Assembly (NCBI RefSeq): GCF_004359215.1
Contig: NW_027152213.1
Location: 2,322,411-2,382,171, forward strand
Direction of reading: 5' to 3'
Length of the DNA stretch: 59,761 bases
From: Bremia lactucae
Lineage: Eukaryota; Oomycota; Peronosporomycetes; Peronosporales; Peronosporaceae
Every line of letters starts with the position of its first letter. Positions within the stretch are counted from its first letter, which is position 1. Below are positions 29,846 through 40,688 of this stretch, piece by piece. The translations under genes and the position numbers were made by a program. A model generated the notes under the pieces. That model ran no database searches. It was not told the DNA's origin and saw only the letters and a list, made by a program, of their open reading frames with translations.

Positions 29846-30109
29846 TGGAGGGTGGGGGGGTCGGGTCCGCCTCATAGGGCGGGTCATAGAAGTGGATTTT
29901 ATACAGTGTGGCAAAGGGCTAGACGTGGCATTTTGTCAAATTAATGCATTTGAAGCGAATTTATCGAATAAATGCACCCCTCCCTCTCTGTAAGAATTTC
30001 GCTTCATATCGTTTGCTACTTTGAGGCGGACAAGAATACAACTATACTAAAGATGCACCTTACATGCGCCGAACCCGAGTTAACATCGTGACTTGGATAA
30101 CGTCCTCCC
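29846..30109. other. Junction between family-A and family-B remnants
   Basis: GC-rich start with a G8 run, then AT-rich sequence. No coding region seen (264 bases). Confidence 0.3.
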
Positions 30110-30722
30110 CCTGCCATAGCTCGACGAGACTATGTCCTTAAATCATGAACGTCTTCGTAAAATCGCAGGCCAAGCGCTGTCGAGCTGGTCTTTCGGACCT
30201 GCGGCTAAGTAAGACGCCTGATGAGCTCGCGGCCCACAAACCCTAATCAATCGGCATCTTACCGCACAGATTATGACGCAAAGTCAATACTTAAAGCGTC
30301 TACATGACCGAGCACGTGGTGCCCAGTGTCTTCAATGAGTAAATCTCAATTATCTTGTTTCCCAAGGAAACGGAACAAGATCGGGATTGTGCGTTCATCC
30401 GATGGGTTCATGCCTAAGAATATATATATTTGCACTACGAGCCAGCGCTGGCGCGGTGGACTTTCATCTAGAACGGAAACATCGCTTTAATTTCGCGAAG
30501 TTTAAAATGAAAGGCCTGCTGAAATCAGTGTATCATGCACTGTATGAGATTCTTGCTTGCCAGCACACTAGTGCTTCAGTCACAAGTGCAAACGGACCCA
30601 AGCCAAAGTATGACCATGGATCCGTCATTCCCACACATATCGGCGGGAAGCGTCATTTGATGCAAGTTGACCTTAAGCGCGGTGTTCGAAGATGTCAACG
30701 GCGTACTGACAATCTTGCCTAA
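30110..30722 (+). pseudogene. Antisense ORF of a third family-B-like element, diverged
   Basis: Shows the same order of phrases as the two family-B copies, in decayed form: HERLRKIAGQAL (for DERLKEIAGHSM), QYLKRLHDRARGA (for QHLTRLRDQARGA), LERKHRFNFAKFKMKGLL (for FERKLRFDFAKLKAKGQL), then GGKRHLMQVDLKRG. In this copy the frame reads through the place where the other two have a TAG (FSGE then stop), which suggests the longer frame is ancestral. Stops and frameshifts abound upstream. Confidence 0.55.
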
Positions 30723-32663
30723 GCGGTCCCTCGTAGTACCAAAAGTTTCCAGACGAGGGGTACTCGCGCCACTTCACCAGATTCTGGCATTAGCCATTGT
30801 GACGACGTCACTCCAGAAGTGATTCTCGACGTAAAGCTAAAGGCTCTCTCTCGTCAAGCAACGCAGGAGGGGACAAATAGCCGCGAAACTGTTTGTTCTT
30901 TTTAAGGCATAAATGCAACGTCTCCGTGAGACTTGAGCTTTGACTCAAAAAATCCTTGACGGTGTCCAAATCCCGTCTTTTAACGTTAAAGCGTGAGCAA
31001 CCTCGCTTCGAAGATCGGCTAGACATCCTGATGAAGATGCAGCGATCTGGGTGTAGCAGTCATTCTCGGTGCAAGCGCTTCCAAATACACCTGGGGAAGG
31101 ATTCCGATACTACTCAAGCAAGCCAACGTAAAACACCGGGTATGTTTGCAGCTTGCACGGAAGGTTTAGCGTATTAGCTATGCCCTTCTTGATCACGACC
31201 GTGAATGGTGCAAATGTACCTAAAAAGAGTGGGTACAATTTGGTATTCAAGATCGTAGACGCTACATTTCTAGGACATTTTTTGTGCTTAGCAAAACTTT
31301 GTCAACGACGGCACAATAATTTATACAGCTTCTGCTTTAAGCATCCGCTTAATCTTTTTGCTTGTATTGGTTACCAGCCATTATGTCGGGCACATGTCTT
31401 AAGACATTTGTTTGCTTCGCGAGAAACTCGTACCTGTTTCCCGAGGAGCGACTAGGCTGATATTGGCAAGCCGATCGGCAATGTCTCCCCCACAAAAAGC
31501 GTTAACCACAAAGTGGTGGCGTGACGAAACGCGCAGGTGTAAAAGGCCAGGTGTGTAAGGCCGTTCACGGAGAACAGAGTATAGCCTGTAGAGGTATAAG
31601 CTCCGCAGCTCAACGCAAAATTAACCACAACGAGCATTTAGCTTCAAAGCTTCAGTGCCAAAGCAAATACACTGTGGAAAACGTCTTTAATGTCGCGTTA
31701 GACGCACTCAGTCTGTCCATCAGTCTACGGACGGTCCGATGTGGACATATCCATTCAAGTGCCTATCACCCGATTATATTGACGTCAAAAACGTACCCGT
31801 GATACGGAGTCTCTCTCATAGACAATTGCGACTGGCAAACCGAGTTAACGAAACTCGCGATCAACAAACAGCTTGGCTGTACTAACGCCATCAATGATAT
31901 CCGTCACAGTCACTATTAGGCCATCTTGCACAATCTGTCAACAAGACGACGATATCAACGATGCCATCCAAATTGTTCGGTAGACCAAGCATAAAGCTCG
32001 TACTAATGGACGCTCGATACCCAGTGGGTACGGGTAAATTTAGCAAGCGGCGTCGTTCCATGTGCCGAGGGTTAAAACCGTTTGCACGCCTCGCATAGGC
32101 GCACGATAAGGGCTAAACCATTTGAAAAGTTCGGCATGGCTCACCGAGCCGTAGTTCTCTTAAGACCGATATTGCCTATAAGAGCAGTATTTTCTGCCTC
32201 ACAGAGTATTCAAAAATTCAACTCCTCATTCTAAACATTACGAAGTGCAGAGGGTCCGCCGCATCCGTGCAATAGCTCAAAAGGCCGTATTCGATAAAGA
32301 ATTGAAGCAGATATCGTAGCAAAGCTAAGCACTGTATGTTCATGCCATAAGCCGAACAGGATAAGTCATTGGCTGGCGACGAAAGACTTGCGGATACAAA
32401 CAAATTTAATAACCAGGTCTGCATGATAACGCATCGGCCAAAGCGTTTACATTCCCCGCTTATACTTCATCTCAGAGTTAATTCTGCTAAATGTGATATT
32501 CACGAGCGGTTCTCTGCGAAAGATGAGGCGACTGAATTGCAGTGCACAGAGACGCGTGACCTGTATAGATCACAAAGGCTTAGAGCCTAGCAGATTAACT
32601 TAAATTTGACAAGCATTACTTCATACCAGGTAGCGCTTTGTCACGAGCTCAGTACTTCATTTT
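30723..32663 (-). pseudogene. Pol remnants of a third family-B-like element
   Basis: On the minus strand, scattered pieces of integrase and RNase H match the family-B pol: VVVNFALSCGAYTSTGYTLFSVNG (compare VHASTGYTPLYVNG), the DRDP region near 31810 in damaged form, the zinc-finger region near 32050-32180, and the RNase H end near 32450-32620. Breaks are too many to count. The element is cut at 32663 by the LTR of a family-A element. Confidence 0.65.
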
Positions 32664-33106
32664 TGTAACGGGGCACTGCCGACTTGTACTGCTTCAGTAA
32701 AAGTCCACTTCGCACTGCCTCAGTGCGAGTGGTGCCTCACGTCACGTCACGTACACTAGTACGTGCAGAGGAAGTCTCTATTTAAAATACTTGCCTTAAA
32801 GAGAGTTACTAAGAAACTGTATTAATATAATTAAGTTCTTCTTGTCTATCTACTTAATACTAACTTAATTATAAACTAATACAAAACATGTACTAAAAGT
32901 CTTATCTGTCTTTCTCTTTGCGCACGTCCACCGCTGGCTGGACCGCGGAGAAAGAAGATATAATGGTCTATATCTACCAATGGATATTTTTTAAAGAATA
33001 TTACCATGTAAAGTAATATTCTCCAAAAATTATATACCTTTTAGACAATATATTAATCAACAACCTTTAAGTGTCAATTTTATGTAACGATACACACCGA
33101 TGTATA
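32664..33106 (-). repeat. 3' LTR of a minus-strand family-A element
   Basis: Starts TGTAACGGGGCACTGC and matches 58903-59353 with many differences. To its right the minus strand reads GTTTAAGGGAGGAAT, a polypurine tract, so this is the 3' LTR of a minus-oriented element extending to the right. It is inserted in family-B sequence. Confidence 0.75.
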
Positions 33107-33222
33107 ATTCCTCCCTTAAACTACAATCACTCTGACTGTCATTGGGTAGAGTGGTCACTACAAGACCACTTTCTTAAAAACGATGTTGATTGGTCAGAAC
33201 CATCTTTTTTAATTCTTTCGCA

Positions 33223-34620
33223 TGGTTAAAAAGTCCATGCGGTATGCGAATAGTGCGGCGCCTTCGGCTGCCATGCAGCCGCGAGCGATGCATTATTGTC
33301 TCTTGCGGCAGACGGATCGTCTGCCGTAGTGTCATCTTCTCCCGCAACTCTAAATGTTGCGGGTGCACGTGGTGATATACCTCGTGAAAGCGACCCGTCT
33401 TTGGAGGTCGACTACGAATGCGAGTCGGACGAAATGGCCGACTCGGGGAGAACAGAACAGTCGCCTGATCATCGTCAGGCGGCTGACTATGAGCCTCTGT
33501 AGTGAGGGGGCTTATCCGAGTAGACGTGCTGGTAGCATTCGCTACAGCATGTTCAGTTCCGACGATGAGGATGATTCCTCATTGACAACACCGTCTCCCG
33601 TGCCGTCACCCGCACATATTTCTGTGCGTGGTGATGACGATGGCGCGAGCCATCGTAATAAAAGTTCTTGCGGTACCCCTGCATCAGTGGGTACCACATA
33701 GGGGATCGTACACACTAAAATATCGCGTCTTCCCTCTAAGAAGAAGCCGTGGCTTTTGCCCGAACAGCTAATTAATAGCTTGTCTGGAGAAACTACTCCT
33801 CAAAATAAATATCCCTTATTAATTGTGACAAAGCTACATGGCCTTGATTCCAGCGCGAAGAACTTCCGCGCTGAGGAAGACTTTTATCTCGATGCTTTTT
33901 TCAAGCACCGATGGTATAGTGGCAACAATAAGCGAGATAAGTCTCGCTTATGCAAGCCTGGAGCGCGTTCATTTGCAATGTCAAAGACATTAGACGCGAA
34001 GCCTGGCTTCAAAGACTTAACGCGATTCGCCTAAAGTTTGAGAAACGAACTCCAACCGGTGCAAGGTATAAATTGCATCGGTTGTCCCATGAGGCAGGAC
34101 TTCCATGCCTCACGTGGGGTGATATCTGTCCGTGTTGTGTTGACAACATGAAGCGAGTAAAAGGGGATGTCTATTCTCTTTCTTCGCCCTGGGGAAGGGC
34201 TCGTATCTCTATCGAGATGCGCGATGCGATTGACGTTTTGCAATCGATTTACAGGCGCCAGGGGCGCGTGTTTTCCGATGGACCTTTTGATCCGTCGGAT
34301 GGGTCTTTTAATACTGACGGTGCAGGCTCAACACATCGAACGGTTCATAGACCGTTCGATCAGTGCGTACTCCATGTTGGAGTACGAAAGGAAATAATAC
34401 GCTATTCGTGATGTACTGTCGTCCGCTCATCGCGGTTTTGAGGATCTTCAGACCCGACATGAGAATCTCCAGTTTTAACATGAGAACTTCCAAACTCAAT
34501 ATGAGAATCTGGTTCGTGACCACAAGAATATTTTGGGGATTCTTGAAAAGGGTGGTCAGATCCGTCCTCGGAAAAAATCGCGTACTGATGGTATGGGCGG
34601 AGCCGACCAACGTGAAATGT
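33223..34620 (+). pseudogene. Family-A antisense ORF, copy 2
   Basis: Plus strand, opposite to the element. It starts about 115 bases inside the LTR. N-terminal part: DALLSLAADGSSAVVSS, ESDPSLEVDYECESDEMADS, an acidic SSDDEDDSSLTTPSP section. Central part: KKPWLLPEQLINSLSG, AEEDFYLDAFFKHRW. Conserved part: RREAWLQRLNAIRLKFEK, RLSHEAGLPCLTWGDICPCC (a cysteine cluster), EMRDAIDVLQSIYRR. The end is a heptad-like helix (RHENLQF, NFQTQYENLVRDHKNIL) followed by a basic tail RPRKKSRTDG. Stops at 33500 and 33700 and two or three frameshifts break it. No known family recognised. The last 300 bases lie antisense to the integrase tail of the same element. Confidence 0.55.
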
Positions 34621-34650
34621 AGGATGCCTTCGCATCCTACGTGAGAGCAA
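34402..34650 (-). pseudogene. Integrase C-terminal tail of the minus-strand family-A element
   Basis: Minus strand RRMRRHPTFHVGRLRPYHQY matches the phrase that ends Ty3/gypsy integrases of this lineage (compare the family-C tail at 45390). A hydrophilic tail follows. It is antisense to the coiled-coil end of the frame at 33223-34620. Confidence 0.6.
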
Positions 34651-34679
34651 GTTTGATCTCTACGTCTTTTGACAACCAA

Positions 34680-35216
34680 AGTTCATGGAGATGAATTTAT
34701 CAGTGCAGTTCTAGACCAGAGTTTTGATAAGATTAGTGTCGGTTCTAACACACTACAAAATGAGTTATGTGAAAAGTTGCTATCCTTTCGTTAACAATCT
34801 GAGACGGCGGCAATATATTGTTTTCTTTCGGGGATGTAATGACAGCTACTCGCTTCTCTCTTTGCCGAAGTGAGTTTTGGTGTAGTTTTTGCGTATTTGC
34901 AGTGATAAGGCAATCCATGCTCGCTTCCTGTATACGAAACGTGCTAGCCAAGTTTTCAGCCAAGACCTAATTTTAATTACTAGATGACCAGCATGTTCTG
35001 ATAAGAGCTACATCAAACATTTCCCATAACACTTTCGTACTGTTTGCTGGACACGTACCGTGGCCAAATATAACTGGAATTATGATTAATGATTGACATG
35101 ACCAAAACGATACACAAATGCTATAAACTGGCAAGAACGCTCTGTATAATAAAGATTAAATTGTCGTTGTGTCAGCGATGATGAAAGATGTAGGGTTTAT
35201 CAGCCCTTGGATTAGT
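34680..35216. other. No gene seen
   Basis: AT-rich sequence separating the integrase tail from an RT fragment; no recognisable pol sequence, so the element is internally deleted or disrupted here. Confidence 0.35.
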
Positions 35217-35517
35217 TGCGATCCAGTGGCCACTGCTTCATGACACAGTACTTCGAGCCCGGTTTGAGCTCGATCTCATGTCGAGTGCCTTTATCCTTAG
35301 GTAACTCGCATGGAACTGCTTCAGGGAATACATCCCTGAATTCTATTAAATCCTCGTATAGAGGATTTCCCTTGAGTGACTCCCAAGATTGAGTACTGTA
35401 TCTCTCAATCCGAGTCTTCTCATCGAGGACATTTTCGTCCATTGATGAGCTGCTGAGAACCCGTTCGTTCTCTGCAAAAATTACCGCTGACCGAATGTCG
35501 GTTACGTAATCGTCCTC
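35217..35517 (-). repeat. Second copy of the family-A RT N-terminal region at the gap edge
   Basis: Nearly identical to 36258-36550 in the same orientation (about eight differences in 290 bases by eye), coding EDDYVTDIRSAVIFAENER to GSKYCVMKQWPL. It ends in an N gap. A tandem duplication, a second element or an assembly artefact would all give this. Confidence 0.75.
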
Positions 35518-35664
35518 NNNNNNNNNNNNNNNNNNNNNNNNNNNNNNNNNNNNNNNNNNNNNNNNNNNNNNNNNNNNNNNNNNNNNNNNNNNNNNNNNNN
35601 NNNNNNNNNNNNNNNNNNNNNNNNNNNNNNNNNNNNNNNNNNNNNNNNNNNNNNNNNNNNNNNN
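35518..35664. other. Assembly gap of 147 N
   Basis: Run of N. Flanked on both sides by family-A pol in the same orientation, with the left flank repeating sequence found 1 kb to the right. Confidence 0.95.
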
Positions 35665-36748
35665 CCAAGAAGTGGTATTTCGCTTGCAGCGAATATACAC
35701 TTCTTGAGATTTGCATACAACTTATGCTTTCGCATAAGTGTAAGAACCTGACGAACGTGAGTTTTATGAACTTCCACGTCCGTCTTACCGTCCATGGCCC
35801 GGCTATGGACGAATACATCGTCGAAATAACTCGGTGCGAAATCCCGCACCGGTCTCAACAGATTTGTTACACATCTGTTGAATGTTGCAGGGGCGTTACT
35901 AAGCCCCTGAGGCATCACTAGCCATTCCCAGAGCATACCACTGGGGGTGCTCACTGCTGTGTACGGGATGTCCCGCTCACGCATAAGGATTTGATAGAAC
36001 CCATCCATCAGATCCATAGAAGAAAAGATAGTACTCTTAGACATACCGTCTATGATTACGTCTTTTCTCGGTATCGGCGTTTGAGCCGGTATCGTTGCAG
36101 CATTCAGTTTATTGAATGCGTGCACTATCCGCCACCCTCCTGTGGCCTTTCGCACACAGAAGGTCGGAGAGCTATGTGGGGAAGTTGATTCCCTCACATG
36201 GCCCGCTTTTACCCGATCGGCAAAGAATTTGTCGATCGCAAGTACTTGTTCACGAGGCAGTGGCCACTGCTTCATGACACAGTACTTCGAGCCCGGTTTG
36301 AGCTCGATCTCATGTCGAGTGCCTTTATCCTTAGGTAACTCGCATGGAACTGCTTCAGGGAATACATCCCTGAATTCTATTAAATCCTCGTATAGAGGAT
36401 TTCCCTTGAGTGACTCCCAAGATTGAGTACTGTATCTCTCAATCCGAGTCTTCACATCGAGGACACTTTCGTCCATCGATGAGCTGCTGAGAATCCGTTC
36501 GTTCTCTGCAAAAATTACCGCTGACCGAATGTCGGTTACGTAATCGTCCTCCGTGACGAGTACGCAGATCTGCTTGATTTTCCACAATGCAGATCTCTCA
36601 AGAACCGCTTAGGTTCTAGGGTTGGTAATTGAGTTATCTCCGAAGTTAACTTCGGAGGCGCATACAGATCAAGAGTAGAAGCGCCTACATTCGATCCATC
36701 ATTAACCAAGACATTTAATGTCTCGGTTTCTTCCTGGGATTTATCCAC
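35665..36748 (-). pseudogene. Reverse transcriptase of family-A Ty3/gypsy element, open up to the gap
   Basis: The best-preserved RT in the window. In minus-strand order: a pre-RT linker (LDLYAPPKLTSEITQLPTLE), a frameshift near 36560, then KGTRHEIELKPGSKYCVMKQ, FCVRKATGGWRIVHAFNKLN, FSSMDLMDGFYQILMRERDI, STPSGMLWEWLVMPQGLSNA and the catalytic box SYFDDVFVHSRAMDGKT, then MRKHKLYANLKKCIFAASEI at the N gap. All the Asp residues of the RT active site are present. The rest of pol is lost in or beyond the gap. Confidence 0.85.
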
Positions 36749-36793
36749 AGGCTACCGAGGGATTAATTCCTCGGGATTTAGAAGTTTAGTAAC

Positions 36794-37093
36794 TCAAGTT
36801 TTGGCACGACCTGCCAGATTTGATTGAGCGAATGCGATTTGCATTTGCTCGTCGATAATGTGACGTGCCCTTATGGCATCGTCTAATTCGACAAACCATC
36901 TCAAAAGGGAGTCTTCTTCGACTCCCCTATATTTTGAGATGTCAATCTTTAGAGTTTCGGGACGACGCGTTTGCGTCATCCCAGGTACAGGGGTCTGTAC
37001 CTGTTGTAATCTCAACAGTTCCGAGCACGTTCTTGCGTTGCTCACATGGAGGCTGGCGAAAGTAAAAATACCGAGGGTATCGCTAGAATGCAA
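36794..37093 (-). pseudogene. Gag fragment of family-A/C element
   Basis: ETLKIDISKYRGVEEDSLLR, WFVELDDAIRARHIIDE and FAQSNLAGRAKTW form the N-terminal part of a Ty3/gypsy Gag core. The same phrases appear in the family-C Gag at 41.05-41.2 kb. There is no ATG at the frame's beginning, and the sequence is cut before the zinc knuckle region. Confidence 0.75.
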
Positions 37094-37169
37094 GGTTGGT
37101 ACCTAAAAATACGAGCTTTCGGCACTGCAAATAAATTGCAAGACTACTTCGGGGAATGTAACGGGTTGC

Positions 37170-37560
37170 ATGATGGTTGTTAACCGTAAATGGTGTATTG
37201 TACACACTAGAGATAATACGGAGATATTGTTCGTCCGACTCTTGCAAATATTACGCAAGGTACATGCCGGACGTAAGTGTTTTGTGCTTCTGCACGTGCA
37301 AATTAGGATATCATATTACTGTCCAACTGCACAAAGCCCTGCATCTCGTTTATCAGCGAGGGTGAGCTCCATTGATTCTGGTCTGTTAGACGGGTCAGAT
37401 GTGCTCGAGAGCTAGCATGATAGCCATGCGAGCCGTAGCGGACTGCTTTTTAGTTGAACTCAGGATTTTAAAGCAATATCCAAGACCGCTGGATATGCGG
37501 CGGGGTGAATCGGAAATCTTCCGTCCTAGCCACGCTCATGCAAAACCTTAAAAGAAAATG
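37170..37560 (-). pseudogene. Remnant of family-B Gag C-terminal region
   Basis: Minus-strand CRSTKHLRPACTLR near 37260 is a zinc-knuckle remnant matching the family-B CYMCGSTKDLRPAC, here with the His kept but one Cys lost. The neighbouring text (SSTSDPSNRPE) matches the linker upstream of the family-B knuckle. Heavily decayed. Confidence 0.55.
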
Positions 37561-38394
37561 TTACTGAAACTGCCTGAATCAGGCTGCATAGCAGAGATTT
37601 GAATCGCAAATCTGGGACATAGACCGGTAAATATTTTATACTATAACGTTTAAAAAGAAGCATGAACGCACGCGATAAGCTTTATTAGGCGATGCAAACG
37701 CAAAACAGTTGCTATTATTGATTTTTCTACGTGAAAAAAGTAACGTCTACAGAAGTGCTATGAGTGAGAGCCCATTTGCTGGCTCTGTTGCCAAGTTAAA
37801 GATGGTAAAGCCGGCTCGCTGTTGCTCTAATCGGAGCATAGCCGAGTTTATAGCCATTTTCACCTCTAAATCCAATAAATATTTTTTTATCTTTTTGCCC
37901 TCCAATGTTTAACACGTAAGACAAGATGGAGAGCCCTAAGCTCATTACCATGTACTGGGCATGCTGTGTGGGCATGAATGCTGCCAAATGGCGGTGGACA
38001 TGTCCAATCCGGGTGAGCTGATAGTGCACAGAGGCGTTTATCCGCTCACGAAGCACTTCACAGCTTGGGCACAGGACATCCTTCTGCTAATCCACATTGA
38101 AGCTATCAGCTTCTCGAATGCTAAGCGTTGAGCCTCTACGAGGTTCGATAGCGATTTCATCCTCATAAAAGATCAGTCTGTATGGACTCTTGATTCATCA
38201 AGGGTGTTACCCTCTGATGCATATATACGCTGAATGAGGATAAATGGGTTTGCTCCTTACTAATACTTTTAGTGACATTGCTGACTTGCAAATCTATACT
38301 AATATCGCCTCTTTAACTTTCTTTTTTAGTGTGGATTAAATAAGACATTCAGGCTATACTCGTTAAATGCACGTCTAGGGTATGTAAAAGTTCA
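37561..38394. other. No gene seen
   Basis: Mixed sequence with some phrases resembling family-B Gag start (near 37950-38090, minus strand, RERINASVHYQLTRIGHVH, compare HERLEAFMRYVASLIGQVQ). Too decayed for a firm call. Confidence 0.3.
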
Positions 38395-38908
38395 CTAGAT
38401 GATGAGTCGAGTTGTGCAACTCTTCTAGAATTTCGAACTAGAAATCGGCTCTCGTAAAGAGCAAGCTAAGGCTGCAGAACCTATTAGCCTTGAATACACT
38501 AAGTTCCTAGCTCTTCGAGGTGTGCGGTCTGTGCACACAGACGGTATAGAATTCAGTAGGCTACTGAAAGACGCAAAGCATCTGTGACGTCACAGAGTAA
38601 TACTAGCAAAGAGCCGTTGTACACTCGTCAACAAAGTGACTGGCTAGGTTGATGATGACGATTGCCTTGAGGTTATTGCTTCGTTAGATGTTCTTCTAGC
38701 GCTAGAAAAGATGTATCTCGATAAGTTCGACCAGGCCTTGCAGGCTGGCTATTTATCGGATATGGTAGTCATTGGACCTGATAGTAAGTTGAAAACATCA
38801 TCGCTTCTCGATGGGTTCGTCCCTGTGAACACAAAAGCGACACCTAGTGCGCATAGTGGGTCATCGTTCCTTAAAGATCCTTCAATCTGTTTTTTTCCTT
38901 TGGCTTAG
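38395..38908 (+). pseudogene. Remnant of family-B pol linker, plus strand
   Basis: MYLDKFDQALQAGYLSDMVV, LKTSSLLDGFVPVNTKA and SGSSFLKDP match, in the same order, the stretch of the family-B pol between protease and RT ([31 protein letters not shown]). Confidence 0.6.
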
Positions 38909-39799
38909 AATTCTAAGACAAGGTGTGACACAGCTCCCCGAACGGGATGCGAAATACAGCGCACCCCAAATAATGACAATACCTGTGTAATCAAAAATTG
39001 TCTAGTATGCAAAAGATAACAGTACTTGACTTACAAAAAGTGGCATATTCTCTGTTGGCGTTGACGAATCTGAAATTTACTTCGATGAACAAAATGGCTC
39101 TCGTCATGTTCAATCATAGCAGTCGGCATGCGCTTCATAAATTGTTCAAGCTCGAGCATTTGATGGTGCCGCCTTGACCAGCTGACCTTCTTCAAAGTAC
39201 AAATCTGAGCTACTACTCGCTTGTGTTAGTATTATCTGTGTAAATAGTTGAATTAGGTTACTTACGTCCAATTAGAGGGATTCGATCTGCGCAATTTGAA
39301 GCTAAAAAGCGCAAAGCGGCGGCAGTTGAAGGCTGCTGATGGCCGGGTCGACATTAATGCGCTTAATCAAGTCATTTTTTTATTTTTGGAGATACTTAAA
39401 ATTGTACACCGCGAGAAATAGACGTGTATTAATTCCAGGCAACTAATTACACTCCTCTATTTTGCCATGATGTGTCGAAAATGCAGTAGGCGAGCATACG
39501 TATCAGATCATGCGATTGTTTCTATCCAAATGTATGCCTAAAAACATACCACGGATTGCGAAGAGGATATCATATCGGATAACCTCTGACAAAAGCAAAT
39601 CAATCTTGGTACACCTTTGACACAATAGTCATTTCGCGAGCGTGTACTGATAAATAGGTGCAGGAATTCGGGCTGGTAGACCAACTTAAATGTCTCGGAC
39701 CTCCTAACGCATATCAGATTTAGTCATTCACACTTATCATCGCTGTCACTGTGGATACTAAACACTTTTCTGACTGAACAAATCAATAGCAACGCTGTT
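38909..39799. other. No gene seen; retroelement-like debris
   Basis: No readable coding region. Position between two pol remnants suggests further decayed retroelement sequence. Confidence 0.3.
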
Positions 39800-40121
39800 T
39801 TGTACTGGTCGGCGCGATACAAGGCCGGCAAGAACGTTCTACTTAGTAAATTCATATGAGATTGATCTACCAAAAAACGATAAAACCCTCGACTAAGTCA
39901 ATGACCTTAAGGACGCGGGTTTGCAAACACAACTTACGCTGCCGAGCAGATGAAATCCGAACTTGACGCGAGCGTGCTATCGTTGCAAGTTCCTTCTTGT
40001 CATAATTTACCCATTTTTTCGGTACCTCTGAGTCTTTTCGACTTAAATACGAAAATCGTTCTTGACTGTATTTTTCGGATGGACCTAGTAAGGGTCTAGG
40101 CTGAGAACCTTGGCTATCCAC
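39800..40121 (-). pseudogene. RNase H remnant of a Ty3/gypsy element
   Basis: Minus strand KKWVNYDKKELATIARSR corresponds to the RNase H phrase YYSVHDKDFLAMKYALANFR of the family-C element. Frameshifted downstream. It abuts the family-C LTR, which may have inserted next to it. Confidence 0.45.
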
Positions 40122-40123
40122 AG

Positions 40124-40634
40124 TGCAACGGAGTATCCCTTTACATAAATATTGTTTCCTATAAGAGGAATAATTAATATTATATCCTGAAATGAGAAGA
40201 AATACATGAAGAAGTCCAAACTTATTATCTTTTCTAGTTTTGACTTAATTTAGTTCCAATATTACCAAATTTGGCAATATTGACGCGATAAGAAGTCATG
40301 TCTATTAATTGGTTATTTTAAGCTTAAATTTACCCCGCCAATCGTCATAAGACACGATTGTGCGGTGCGCAAGTAGGCGCCATACATAGGTGTTTCAAAT
40401 ATAATAAAGTCAGTAGTAGATAGAAGATCGTTACGTAGGAACTTGTATATAAATACAATTTACTTTTTCCCTATCATAATGCCTTAGAATTTACCTTTAG
40501 TAGCTAAAACTTCTTAGCTCTTTACTCCCTCATCAGCGTCGTGTACGTGAAGTAGTCGAGGCACCCCATCTTCACTTAAATCAGTGAAGGTTGATTAATA
40601 CTGTTATCGGTATTAGCAAAGGGCGCCCGTTACA
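40124..40634 (+). repeat. 5' LTR of plus-strand family-C element
   Basis: 511 bases, start TGCAACGGAGTATCCC, end GCGCCCGTTACA. Related to LTR-A at the ends (TGTAACGGGGTGTATC) but different inside. Gag follows on the right, so this is the 5' LTR. The sequence after it (CCTAGTCCGTTCAACGGCC) has no TGG primer site. Confidence 0.75.
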
Positions 40635-40664
40635 CCTAGTCCGTTCAACGGCCTACACACGTTC

Positions 40665-40688
40665 CATCCAACATAGACATGTTGGATG
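40665..40688. repeat. Perfect 10-bp hairpin in family-C leader
   Basis: CATCCAACAT, loop AGAC, ATGTTGGATG. It lies 30 bases after the LTR. Leader hairpins can serve RNA packaging or dimerisation; here this is only a possibility. Confidence 0.6.

Noticed and set aside
29565..29914. Overlapping plus and minus frames near 29.6-29.9 kb
   Set aside because: The plus-strand frame joins out-of-frame pieces of the family-A antisense ORF; the minus one is its shadow. Neither is a separate gene.
34745..34963. 72-codon minus-strand frame
   Set aside because: No ATG-supported homology, no domain, and it lies in an AT-rich spacer between retroelement fragments.
39289..39300. GATTCGATCTG as a tRNA T-loop
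   Set aside because: No matching acceptor stem, anticodon arm or D arm could be found around it.
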